A stretch of 6,814 bases of DNA from positions 1 to 6,814 of the forward strand of contig RFPX01000068.1 of assembly GCA_009925955.1 (NCBI GenBank). Reading direction: 5' to 3'. The position numbers were made by a program, and so were the translations under genes. The notes under the pieces are model-generated. The model ran no database searches. It was not told the DNA's origin and saw only the letters and a program-made list of their open reading frames with translations. Below, piece by piece: positions 1-5,908 of the stretch (position 1 is the stretch's first letter; the number at the start of each line of letters is the position of its first letter). Source of the DNA: Betaproteobacteria bacterium (lineage in GTDB: Bacteria; Pseudomonadota; Gammaproteobacteria; Burkholderiales; Burkholderiaceae_C).

Positions 1-29
1 TGGGTCTTGGGGGAGTAGCTGAAATCCAT
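1..29 (-). CDS. Acyl-CoA dehydrogenase, N-terminal fragment (runs off the left edge)
   Basis: Only the first nine codons are inside the window. Read on the minus strand from an ATG at 29-27 they give MDFSYSPKT, an N-terminus I recognise as typical of ACAD10/11-like acyl-CoA dehydrogenases in Burkholderiales (family pattern MDF-x-YSPK followed by a helical domain). Members are FAD enzymes of about 400 residues that dehydrogenate acyl-CoAs. The start is supported by an AAGGA ribosome site four bases upstream. The gene follows the phosphotransferase stop after 102 bases on the same strand, and kinase next to dehydrogenase is a recurring pair that matches the two-domain fusion in mammalian ACAD10/11. 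The gap shows no convincing terminator hairpin followed by a T-run, so co-transcription is possible. The identification rests on nine residues plus context, so it is probable and not certain. Confidence 0.65.
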
Positions 30-33
30 GGTG

Positions 34-38
34 TCCTT
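34..38 (-). promoter_or_regulatory. Ribosome binding site of the acyl-CoA dehydrogenase gene
   Basis: AAGGA on the minus strand, four bases before the ATG at 29-27. It favours this start over another minus-strand ATG at 69-67, which lies in a different frame. Confidence 0.5.
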
Positions 39-131
39 GGTCCGGGTAATAGGTGTCGGTGCCCGTCATGCCGAGGGCAGTTTAGGGCGCTTGGTACCGG
101 GCACGGGTGGGCAACCGGTGCGGCGCAGGTA

Positions 132-1223
132 TCAACCCGCCTGCGCCTGCTGGGCAAACTGCCAGCCCAGCTCGGCCAGGGGCCGTGCGCCGGCGCCGGC
201 TTGACGGGCCTGTTCACTGGCGGCCGTTCCCTCTTCCACACGCTTGGCAATCCCCTGCAGGATGGCCGCCATGCGAAACAGGTTGTAGGCCAAATAGAAG
301 TTCCAATCACGCGCCAGGGTTGCGCGCGCCCGTTCGCTGGTGCGGCCAGTGCGGCGGCAATAGGCCTCGATGTAGGCATGCTCGGACGGGATGCCCAGCG
401 TTGCCAAGTCCAGGCCACCAATGCCGCGAAAGGCGCCCGGGGTGATGTGCCAGGCCATGCAGTGGTAGCTGAAGTCCGCCAGGGGGTGCCCCAGGGTGGA
501 CAGCTCCCAATCCAGAACGGCCAGCACGCGTGGCTCGGTCGGGTGGAACATCAGGTTGTCCAGCCGATAGTCGCCGTGCACGATGCAGACTTGGCTGTCG
601 TCACGGGCGCTGTCGGGCATGTGGGCCGGCAGCCACTCCATCAAGCGGTCCATGGCCGGAATCGCTTGCGTCACCGAGGCGGCGTACTGCTTGCTCCAGC
701 GCCCAATCTGGCGTTCAAAGTAGCTGCCGGGCTTGCCATAGTCGGCCAGCCCCACGGCCTGGACATCGACGCTGTGCAGCGCAGCCAAGACCCGGTTCAT
801 CTCGTCATACACCGCCGCACGCTGATGGGTGTCCATGCCAGGCAGGGACTGGTCCCACAGCACCCGGCCCTCCACATGTTCCATGATGTAGAACGCTCGG
901 CCGATCACCGCCTCGTCCAGGCACAGCAGGTGCATCCGTGCCACCGGCACGCCGCTGTCAGCCAAGGCCTTCATCACGCGAAACTCCCGCTCAATCGCGT
1001 GCGCCGAGGGCAGCAGTTTGGCCACCGGCCCGGGCTTGCTGCGCATCACATAGCGCTGCCCGGGTGTGCTCAGTCGATAGGTGGGGTTGCTTTGCCCGCC
1101 CTTGAATTGCTCGATGTGCACAGGCCCCTCAAAGCCCGGCAGGTGCTGGGCCAGGTAAGCCTGCAGAGCCGCGGCATCAAAGGGCAGGGTGGTGGGAGTT
1201 CGGGTGCCGGTGTAGGCGTCCAT
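132..1223 (-). CDS. Phosphotransferase family protein (APH/choline-kinase fold, ACAD10/11 kinase-domain type)
   Basis: This 363-residue protein has a protein-kinase-like APH fold. Visible motifs in order are: a glycine-rich nucleotide loop GGQSNPTY (42-49); the ATP-binding lysine in VMRSK (Lys63); the following LLPSAHAIEREF stretch (70-81) with the helix-C glutamate, hallmark of the ACAD10/11 kinase group; the catalytic loop HGDYRLDN (216-223; base Asp218, metal ligand Asn223); and the second metal site LDWE (Asp238). All key catalytic residues are present, so it should be active. Relatives phosphorylate small hydroxylated metabolites, not aminoglycosides: Pseudomonas putida LvaA and the ACAD10/11 kinase domains act on 4-hydroxyacyl-CoAs. 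With a crotonase 26 bases upstream and an acyl-CoA dehydrogenase downstream, a hydroxyacyl-CoA kinase role is likely but inferred. The ATG start gives a normal family N-terminus, but its Shine-Dalgarno match is weak. Cytoplasmic; no signal peptide. Confidence 0.92.
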   Translation of the reverse strand: MDAYTGTRTPTTLPFDAAALQAYLAQHLPGFEGPVHIEQFKGGQSNPTYRLSTPGQRYVMRSKPGPVAKLLPSAHAIEREFRVMKALADSGVPVARMHLLCLDEAVIGRAFYIMEHVEGRVLWDQSLPGMDTHQRAAVYDEMNRVLAALHSVDVQAVGLADYGKPGSYFERQIGRWSKQYAASVTQAIPAMDRLMEWLPAHMPDSARDDSQVCIVHGDYRLDNLMFHPTEPRVLAVLDWELSTLGHPLADFSYHCMAWHITPGAFRGIGGLDLATLGIPSEHAYIEAYCRRTGRTSERARATLARDWNFYLAYNLFRMAAILQGIAKRVEEGTAASEQARQAGAGARPLAELGWQFAQQAQAG

Positions 1224-1249
1224 GTTTGGGCTCGGTTCTGACCTGCGGT

Positions 1250-2041
1250 TCAGCGGAAGGTGGGTTTGCGCTTTTCAAGGAAGGCGCTGGGGCCCTCTTG
1301 TCCGTTGGCGTGGAACAGGTTGTCGATGAAGTGCTCGCGTTCGTGGTCCAGGTGTTGTGCCAGATCGTCGCGCAAGGCCGATTGCGCCAACTTCTTCACA
1401 CTGGCCAGCGCATTGGGCGCGAGCTGCCCCAGCTGTTCGGCCAGTTTCAACGCTTCGTCCACCGCCTGCCCTTTGGCGCACACCTGGCTGACCAGGCCGT
1501 GGGCTTGCAGCTCGGCCGCACCCAAGGGTGTGGCCAGCCAAAGGGCTTTGAGGGCGAGTTGCCGGGGCAGGAACCGCGCCAACTGCCAACTGCCGCCGCC
1601 ATCGGGGCTGAAGCCGATGCGCGAATAGCTCATGACCAGCTTGGCGTCCTCGGCGGCCACCAAGAGGTCGCAGGCCAGGGCCAACGACGCACCGGCGCCG
1701 GCGGCAAATCCCTCCACGGCGGCGATCACCGGTTTGGGGCATTCCACGAGGCTCATCACCCAGGCCTTCAGGCCGTTGATGGATTCAGCTTGGTACGCCT
1801 TGCCCTGTTCAGGGCCCATGCCGCGCACCCCCAAGATGCGCTGAAGGTTGCCGCCAGCACAGAAGGTGTCACCTTCACCACACAAGACCACGGCGCGCAC
1901 CGCCGGGTCTTGCGCCGCTTGCCGCATCAGTTCTGCGCCGCGCCCATACACCTCGCGGGAAAGGGCATTGCGGGTGCTGGGGTCGCTCAAGGTGAGCAAC
2001 AGGGTGGCGCCGCGTTGTTCGGCCAGCAGTTCAGTGGGCAT
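1250..2041 (-). CDS. Enoyl-CoA hydratase/isomerase family protein (resembles 'oxepin-CoA hydrolase, alternative type')
   Basis: This 263-residue protein is the usual length for a single-domain crotonase. The two oxyanion-hole segments are clear: FCAGGNL (60-66) and GFAAGAGASLALACDL (111-126). The two glutamates that activate water in classical hydratases appear absent: the CEL position is ASL (Ser119) and the PEIG position is SRIG (Arg141). An aspartate in FSPDGGGSW (Asp147) is kept, the position used by PaaG-type isomerases. The sequence resembles proteins commonly annotated as oxepin-CoA hydrolase, alternative type, in Burkholderiales. It therefore probably isomerises or hydrates an unsaturated acyl-CoA, with the exact substrate unknown. 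The C-terminal helices include HANGQEGPSAFLEKRKP (244-260), a normal crotonase tail. The start is fixed by an AAGGA site five bases upstream that overlaps the stop of the preceding aminotransferase gene. The gene sits between aminotransferase and kinase genes in one run. Confidence 0.9.
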   Translation of the reverse strand: MPTELLAEQRGATLLLTLSDPSTRNALSREVYGRGAELMRQAAQDPAVRAVVLCGEGDTFCAGGNLQRILGVRGMGPEQGKAYQAESINGLKAWVMSLVECPKPVIAAVEGFAAGAGASLALACDLLVAAEDAKLVMSYSRIGFSPDGGGSWQLARFLPRQLALKALWLATPLGAAELQAHGLVSQVCAKGQAVDEALKLAEQLGQLAPNALASVKKLAQSALRDDLAQHLDHEREHFIDNLFHANGQEGPSAFLEKRKPTFR

Positions 2042-2046
2042 GGGGA

Positions 2047-2051
2047 TCCTT
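2047..2051 (-). promoter_or_regulatory. Ribosome binding site of the crotonase gene, overlapping the upstream stop codon
   Basis: The junction reads TGAAGGATCCCCATG on the minus strand. AAGGA begins with the final A of the aminotransferase TGA and lies five bases before the ATG. A ribosome terminating on the first gene would sit on this site, so translational coupling is likely. Confidence 0.7.
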
Positions 2052-3205
2052 CAGATGGCCGCCAGGCGCTCCAGGGCATCGTCCAGCGTGGCGTCTTGTT
2101 TGGCGAAGCAAAAGCGAACGATGCCTTGGTCAAAGCCATCGGCATAGAACGCGGACAGGGGAATGGCCGCCACGCCCACCTCGGTGGTGAGCCAGCGGCA
2201 GAAGTCCGCTTCGCTTTGGTCCGATATCGCTCCGTACTGCACACACTGAAAGTAGGTTCCGGTGCTGGGCAGGGCTTTGAAGCGTGTGCGGGCCAGGCCT
2301 TGACGGAAGCGGTCGCGCTTGGACTGATAGAAGTCCGGCAGGGTCAGATAGGGCTCGGGCTTTCGCAGGTACTCCGCCAAGGCGACCTGCATGGGCGTGT
2401 TCACGGTGAAGACGTTGAATTGATGCACCTTGCGGAACTCGGCCGTCAGGGCTGCGGGTGCCACCACCGTGCCGACCTTCCACCCGGTCACATGAAAGGT
2501 TTTGCCAAAGCTGGACACCACCAGGCTGCGCTCGGCCAGGTCGGGGAAACGACAGGCACTTTGGTGCGCCTTTCCGTCAAACACCATATGCTCATAAACC
2601 TCGTCGCTGATCAAGACCACCTGCGTGGGCGCCAGCATGGCCTGAAGCCGAAGCATCTGGGCGTCGCTCCAAGTGGTGCCGCTGGGGTTGTGGGGGCTGT
2701 TGATCAGCAAGGCCCGGGTTCTGGGTGTCAGCGCCGCCTCGATTCGGTCAAAGTCGGGCTCGAACGAGCCGGGAACCAGCGGCACCCGCACCACACGCCC
2801 GCCAGCCAGTTCGATGTTGGGGATGTAGCTGTCGTAGCAGGGCTCCAGCACGATCACCTCGTCGCCGGGGTGCACGATGGCCAGCAAAGCGGTCAGGATG
2901 GCTTGGGTGGCCCCTGCCGTGACCGTGACTTCCGTGGCGGGGTTGTAGCGCCGTCCGTACAGGCCCTGCACCTTGTCGGCCACGGCCTCGCGCAAGGCCA
3001 TCACGCCGGGCATCGGGGGGTATTGGTTCATCCCGCCCTTCATGGCACGGTTCACCGCCTCCAGCAGTTCGGGGTCGCAGCCGAAATCCGGAAAGCCTTG
3101 GCCCAAGTTGACGGCCCCATGCTCTTGGGCCAAGGCGGACATCACAGTGAAGATGGTGGTGCCCACCTGGGGCAACCGGGACTTCAGGGGGGCAAGGTTC
3201 GGCAC
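2051..3205 (-). CDS. Methionine aminotransferase (PLP-dependent class I, YbdL/MtnE-like), GTG start
   Basis: This 384-residue protein closely matches Escherichia coli YbdL (386 residues) as I recall it: LPQVGTTIFTVMSALAQ (11-27), NLGQGFPDF (33-41), the glycine-turn TAGATQAI (96-103), NSPHNPSG (169-176; Asn173), SDEVYEH (200-206; Asp201 and Tyr204 near the PLP ring), the PLP-lysine motif SSFGKTFHVTGWKVG (231-245; Lys235), and a C-terminal VRFCFAK (363-369; Arg364 for the substrate carboxylate). It would transfer the amino group between methionine or aromatic and branched amino acids and 2-oxo acids; the methionine preference is taken from YbdL. The start codon is GTG (3205-3203), with an AAAGAG site eight bases upstream. 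No in-frame ATG lies in the 35-base gap to the chelatase gene, and the GTG start matches the YbdL N-terminus. Cytoplasmic, and expected to be a dimer as in the family. Role within this gene run is unclear; it may simply be carried along. Confidence 0.93.
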   Translation of the reverse strand: MPNLAPLKSRLPQVGTTIFTVMSALAQEHGAVNLGQGFPDFGCDPELLEAVNRAMKGGMNQYPPMPGVMALREAVADKVQGLYGRRYNPATEVTVTAGATQAILTALLAIVHPGDEVIVLEPCYDSYIPNIELAGGRVVRVPLVPGSFEPDFDRIEAALTPRTRALLINSPHNPSGTTWSDAQMLRLQAMLAPTQVVLISDEVYEHMVFDGKAHQSACRFPDLAERSLVVSSFGKTFHVTGWKVGTVVAPAALTAEFRKVHQFNVFTVNTPMQVALAEYLRKPEPYLTLPDFYQSKRDRFRQGLARTRFKALPSTGTYFQCVQYGAISDQSEADFCRWLTTEVGVAAIPLSAFYADGFDQGIVRFCFAKQDATLDDALERLAAI

Positions 3206-3213
3206 GGTACAGG

Positions 3214-3219
3214 CTCTTT
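3214..3219 (-). promoter_or_regulatory. Probable ribosome binding site before the GTG start of the aminotransferase
   Basis: AAAGAG on the minus strand, eight bases before GTG at 3205-3203; it differs from AAGGAG by one base. It supports the GTG start. Confidence 0.45.
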
Positions 3220-3240
3220 CGGGTGGCGGATGGCTGCGGT

Positions 3241-3654
3241 TCAGGTGGTGCGGGCCGTCACAGCCGACGGGCCAGGGCCTGGCTCACTGCCCAGCACGAT
3301 CGACTGTGCCATGGCGGCGATCACCTCTTCGCGCTCACCAATGGCCGCCTCCAAGCAGAAGGTGACCGCAGGGTGGCGTGCAGCCAGTGTCTCCATCAGC
3401 ACGGGCAGGTCCTTGCGCACATGGCCGCCGGCACCCAAGAACAAAGGAACCACCTGCACCCGCCGCGCGCCCTGGGCGACGGCGGTTTCGGCCGCGTCGA
3501 TCAGGCTGGGGCTCATGAATTCCAAATAGGCCAGTGAGACCGCAAGGTCGGGGCGGTGCTGGCGTACGGCCGATGCCACGGCCTCAAAGGGCAGGGCCCA
3601 ACGGGCATCGCGGGCGCCATGGGCAAACAAGATCAGCGCGGTGGGGGAGGCCAT
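3241..3654 (-). CDS. Single-domain CbiX-type sirohydrochlorin chelatase
   Basis: This 137-residue protein belongs to the CbiX/SirB class II chelatases, which insert cobalt or ferrous iron into sirohydrochlorin for cobamide or siroheme. It is a single domain, like archaeal CbiX-S that works as a homodimer, and about half the length of two-domain bacterial CbiX/SirB. Two metal-binding histidines are visible, His12 in LFAHGARD (9-16) and His78 in FLGAGGHVRKDLP (72-84), with LEFMSPSL (44-51) between them. The C-terminus is a loose Gly/Pro/Ser tail after residue 121. The ATG at 3654 was chosen because the family fold begins at once (ALILFAHG); a longer reading to 4062 would run inside lptG. The start is two bases after the lptG stop and has no clear Shine-Dalgarno site, so translation probably depends on coupling to lptG. 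Siroheme use by sulfite reductase is the most ordinary role, but the metal cannot be decided from sequence. Confidence 0.88.
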   Translation of the reverse strand: MASPTALILFAHGARDARWALPFEAVASAVRQHRPDLAVSLAYLEFMSPSLIDAAETAVAQGARRVQVVPLFLGAGGHVRKDLPVLMETLAARHPAVTFCLEAAIGEREEVIAAMAQSIVLGSEPGPGPSAVTARTT

Positions 3655-3656
3655 GC

Positions 3657-4760
3657 TCAACGGTATCGCACCAACCAGGCGAAGGCGCCCAGGGACAGCA
3701 TCAGGTACAACAAGCCCGGCGCCGCCGCTGCCACCCAGGGTGACCAGCCCTGCAGCAGGCCCAGGTGGCTGCTCAGGCTGTTGAACACCATGAAGCTGAT
3801 GCCGATCATGATGCCGCCAAAAACCTTCCAGCTGATGCCGCCGCCCCGTGCATGCAGATAGGCAAAGGGCAGAGCCAATCCCAGCATCACAAAGCAGGCC
3901 ATCGGGTACAGGGCCTTCTTCCAAAACGCGATGGCGTGCAGGGCAAACGCCTGATCCTGCTGTGACAGGTGGCGGCTGTAGCGCCACAACTCCAAGGTGG
4001 TCATGGTGCCCACCGGAAGCACGGCAGCCGACACCACACTGGCCTTGAGGTTGCTTGACCATTGCATGGACGGTGCCTGCGCTTGGGTCGCGGTGCCAGC
4101 CTCAGGGTCCCATTGGTCCACGCGCGCCTCGGTCAAGGTCCACCGGCCCTCATCATCGGCCACCGCCCGCTGGGCCTGAATGCGACGCTGCAAGCGCCCC
4201 TGGCTGTCAAATTCGTAGATGCGAACGCCCTGCAACTCCCCACCGCCACCCAGGCGGGACACATGAACCGAGACGGTCCGATGGTCCCCGGATGCTTCAT
4301 CGATGCGGTCGCGCATCCAAGCGCCCGCTGGGCCCACGCTCAGGCTCCCCGATGCCAGGGCCTTGAGCGACACGTTCTTCTGCTCGGCCGCTGGAGCCAG
4401 CACATCGCCTGCCAACAGCGTCAGCACCGCAAAGGCCAGCCCCAGCGAGCTGAGCATGCCCAGGGCGCGGCCAGGCCCCAGCCCTGCGGTGCGCAGAATG
4501 GTGAATTCACTGGATTGCGCCAAGCGCGACAAGGCATAGATGCTTCCAATGAGCACCGTGATGGGAAAGAGCTCGTAAAAGCGCCCAGGCAACTCCAGCG
4601 TGGTCGACAACAGTGCGGAGGTCAGGGTGTAGCCCGGCCGGCCGATGCGCCCCAGTTGATCGACGAAGTCAAAGAAGAACATCAAGGCCAAAAAGGCCAG
4701 GGTGGTGAAGCCCACCGCCGACAGGACCTCGCGGTAAATGAGGTGGCGCACGGTTCTCAT
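3657..4760 (-). CDS. lptG: LPS export ABC transporter permease LptG
   Basis: This 367-residue inner-membrane protein is one of the two permeases of LptB2FG, which extracts lipopolysaccharide from the inner membrane and passes it to LptC/LptA. The layout is typical: three N-terminal membrane segments (about 12-32, 57-79, 101-121), a periplasmic jellyroll domain (about 125-270), and three C-terminal segments (about 280-303, 312-332, 343-363). The cytoplasmic coupling helix that touches LptB is visible as AQSSEFTILRTAG (81-93; Glu85, expected counterpart of E. coli Glu88). The C-terminal part carries the family-typical AFWKKALYPMACFVMLGLALPFA region. The start at 4760 gives the usual N-terminus MRTVRHLIYREV; extending to 5072 would put about 100 residues inside lptF in another frame. 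Its ATG overlaps the lptF stop by four bases (ATGA), indicating translational coupling and a probable one-to-one ratio with LptF. Length is normal for the family. Confidence 0.95.
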   Translation of the reverse strand: MRTVRHLIYREVLSAVGFTTLAFLALMFFFDFVDQLGRIGRPGYTLTSALLSTTLELPGRFYELFPITVLIGSIYALSRLAQSSEFTILRTAGLGPGRALGMLSSLGLAFAVLTLLAGDVLAPAAEQKNVSLKALASGSLSVGPAGAWMRDRIDEASGDHRTVSVHVSRLGGGGELQGVRIYEFDSQGRLQRRIQAQRAVADDEGRWTLTEARVDQWDPEAGTATQAQAPSMQWSSNLKASVVSAAVLPVGTMTTLELWRYSRHLSQQDQAFALHAIAFWKKALYPMACFVMLGLALPFAYLHARGGGISWKVFGGIMIGISFMVFNSLSSHLGLLQGWSPWVAAAAPGLLYLMLSLGAFAWLVRYR

Positions 4761-5881
4761 GGGCGTGCGTCTCGTTTGGCGCCCAAGTCCCAAAGGTAGG
4801 TGATGCGCCATCCAATGGCCTGCGAGCGCCACCACAGCATCACCAGGGCCAATGCCGCCACCCCACCGTGCAGGGCGGCCAGGCCGCTCCACAGCTGCCA
4901 GCGCTGCGACTGCACCCAGGACTGGCTGAGGTTGATGAGGTTGAAATACACCACGAAGGTCAACAGCGCGAAGAGCACGCCCCATTGGCTGGGCTTGCGC
5001 GGGTTGCTGACCGACAGCACCACGCCCAACACCAGCAGGTTCACGGCCGCCAGGGCCAAGCCGATTCGCCAAGCCAGTTCACCGTGGGCCTCGGGTGTGG
5101 CCAATTGCAGAAGGTCCCAGGTCGCCATGGTCTTGGGCGTGACATCGGCACGGCTGGCGTTGGGCGCGTCGCCGATGCGCACGAGGGCGCTGGCGAAGGA
5201 GGCCTGTGAACTCTGGGCGTTGTCGACCTCGCGGTCCACACGATGCCCCTGGCTGAGTGCGAGGTAGCGGCCATCGGCCCTGGACACCAATTCACCGCTT
5301 TGTGCGGTGGTGAGCGTTTCTCGGTTCTCGGCCTGTGTGTGGATGAAGACGCTGCGGGCCTTGGTGGGCGCGTCTTGGCTGTCCTCGCGGTCCCGCTCGA
5401 TAAAGAACACGCTGCGCCCGTCCCTCGACAACTGGAAGACGCCTGGGGTGACGCGAGACAGGTCCGAACGCTCGGCATATTGCAGCACCAGTTGCGCCGC
5501 CTGTCGGTTCATCCACGGGGTGACAAACAACACCAAGGCAGCCACGGCCAGGCACACCGGCCAGGACATGCGCGCCACAGGCCTCATGAAGCGCAGCAGC
5601 GGCACGCCGGCGCTGTTCCAGATCACCATCTCGCTGTCGCGCCATACCCGGCCCAAGGTGTGGACCACCGCGATGAACATCGACAGGGCCAGCAGCGGAG
5701 CGAGTTGGCCAATCCCCGAGAAGCCCAGCAAGAGCAGGACATCCTGCGCGGAGACCCGACCCTGCGCGGCTGCGCCCACCGTGCGCACCAGGCCCAGTGT
5801 GAGCACGATGGTCAGCAAAACAACCAAGGTGGCGCCAAAGCTGCGCGCCAACTCCCGGCGGACGGAGGTATCGAATAACAT
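4757..5881 (-). CDS. lptF: LPS export ABC transporter permease LptF
   Basis: This 374-residue inner-membrane permease is the partner of LptG in LptB2FG. The N-terminus MLFDTSVRRELARSFGATLV (1-20) is strongly diagnostic of betaproteobacterial LptF. Membrane segments are at about 14-35, 55-75 and 104-122, followed by a periplasmic jellyroll domain (about 125-265), then segments at 271-291, 300-318 and 331-351. The coupling helix for LptB is RDSEMVIWNSAG (81-92), with Glu84 at the same number as the conserved E. coli LptF glutamate. The C-terminal region keeps SVSNPRKPSQWGVLFALLTFVVYF-like features, with Asn293 and Pro294 before the fifth segment. The ATG start fits the family exactly, but the bases before it (CAGCCTCCC) lack a good Shine-Dalgarno match, so the leader may be short. 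It is the first gene of the minus-strand run, 27 bases from the divergent pepA start. The gene is expected to be essential in most LPS-bearing bacteria. Confidence 0.95.
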   Translation of the reverse strand: MLFDTSVRRELARSFGATLVVLLTIVLTLGLVRTVGAAAQGRVSAQDVLLLLGFSGIGQLAPLLALSMFIAVVHTLGRVWRDSEMVIWNSAGVPLLRFMRPVARMSWPVCLAVAALVLFVTPWMNRQAAQLVLQYAERSDLSRVTPGVFQLSRDGRSVFFIERDREDSQDAPTKARSVFIHTQAENRETLTTAQSGELVSRADGRYLALSQGHRVDREVDNAQSSQASFASALVRIGDAPNASRADVTPKTMATWDLLQLATPEAHGELAWRIGLALAAVNLLVLGVVLSVSNPRKPSQWGVLFALLTFVVYFNLINLSQSWVQSQRWQLWSGLAALHGGVAALALVMLWWRSQAIGWRITYLWDLGAKRDARP

Positions 5882-5908
5882 GGGAGGCTGTCTAGGAGCT
5901 GTTGAATT
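5882..5908. promoter_or_regulatory. Divergent lptF/pepA intergenic region (27 bases)
   Basis: These 27 bases separate the divergent ATG codons of lptF (minus) and pepA (plus). They hold the pepA ribosome site and a GCTGT direct repeat (5887-5891 and 5898-5902) with an 11-base period. The space is too small for two complete promoters, so at least one must extend into the opposite coding sequence. I found no clear pair of -35 and -10 boxes for pepA in the adjacent lptF codons. Confidence 0.5.
5894..5898 (+). promoter_or_regulatory. Ribosome binding site of pepA
   Basis: AGGAG on the plus strand, ten bases before the pepA ATG at 5909. Spacing is slightly long but usable, and it supports this start. 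Confidence 0.6.

Noticed and set aside
30..69. An alternative minus-strand ATG at 69-67
   Set aside because: It is out of frame with the acyl-CoA dehydrogenase start and gives an unrecognisable peptide; the ATG at 29-27 has a ribosome site and a known N-terminus.
93..118. Possible hairpin (ACCGG and CCGGT arms) after the kinase gene
   Set aside because: The arms are only five bases with a loop of about 14, and no T-run follows on the minus strand, so it does not look like an intrinsic terminator.
132..1223. Aminoglycoside resistance gene
   Set aside because: The fold is shared, but the LLPSAHAIEREF motif and the acyl-CoA gene context match the ACAD10/11 kinase group and not known resistance kinases.
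201..1241. A 346-codon plus-strand open frame
   Set aside because: It is antisense to the kinase gene and has no recognisable motif. The minus-strand frame carries a full set of kinase motifs.
1226..3529. A 767-codon plus-strand open frame crossing four genes
   Set aside because: It lies antisense to the chelatase, aminotransferase, crotonase and the very end of the kinase region, all of which have intact family motifs. The translation is low-complexity (rich in Gly, His, Gln, Ala) with no recognisable domain. In GC-rich DNA, open frames of this size opposite real genes are common.
3241..4062. A longer reading of the chelatase starting at 4062
   Set aside because: The extra 136 residues lie inside lptG in another frame and show no chelatase features. 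The domain begins directly at the ATG at 3654.
3657..5072. A longer reading of lptG starting at 5072
   Set aside because: The added residues come from lptF DNA in another frame and do not resemble LptG. The start at 4760 gives the family N-terminus and an ATGA overlap with lptF.
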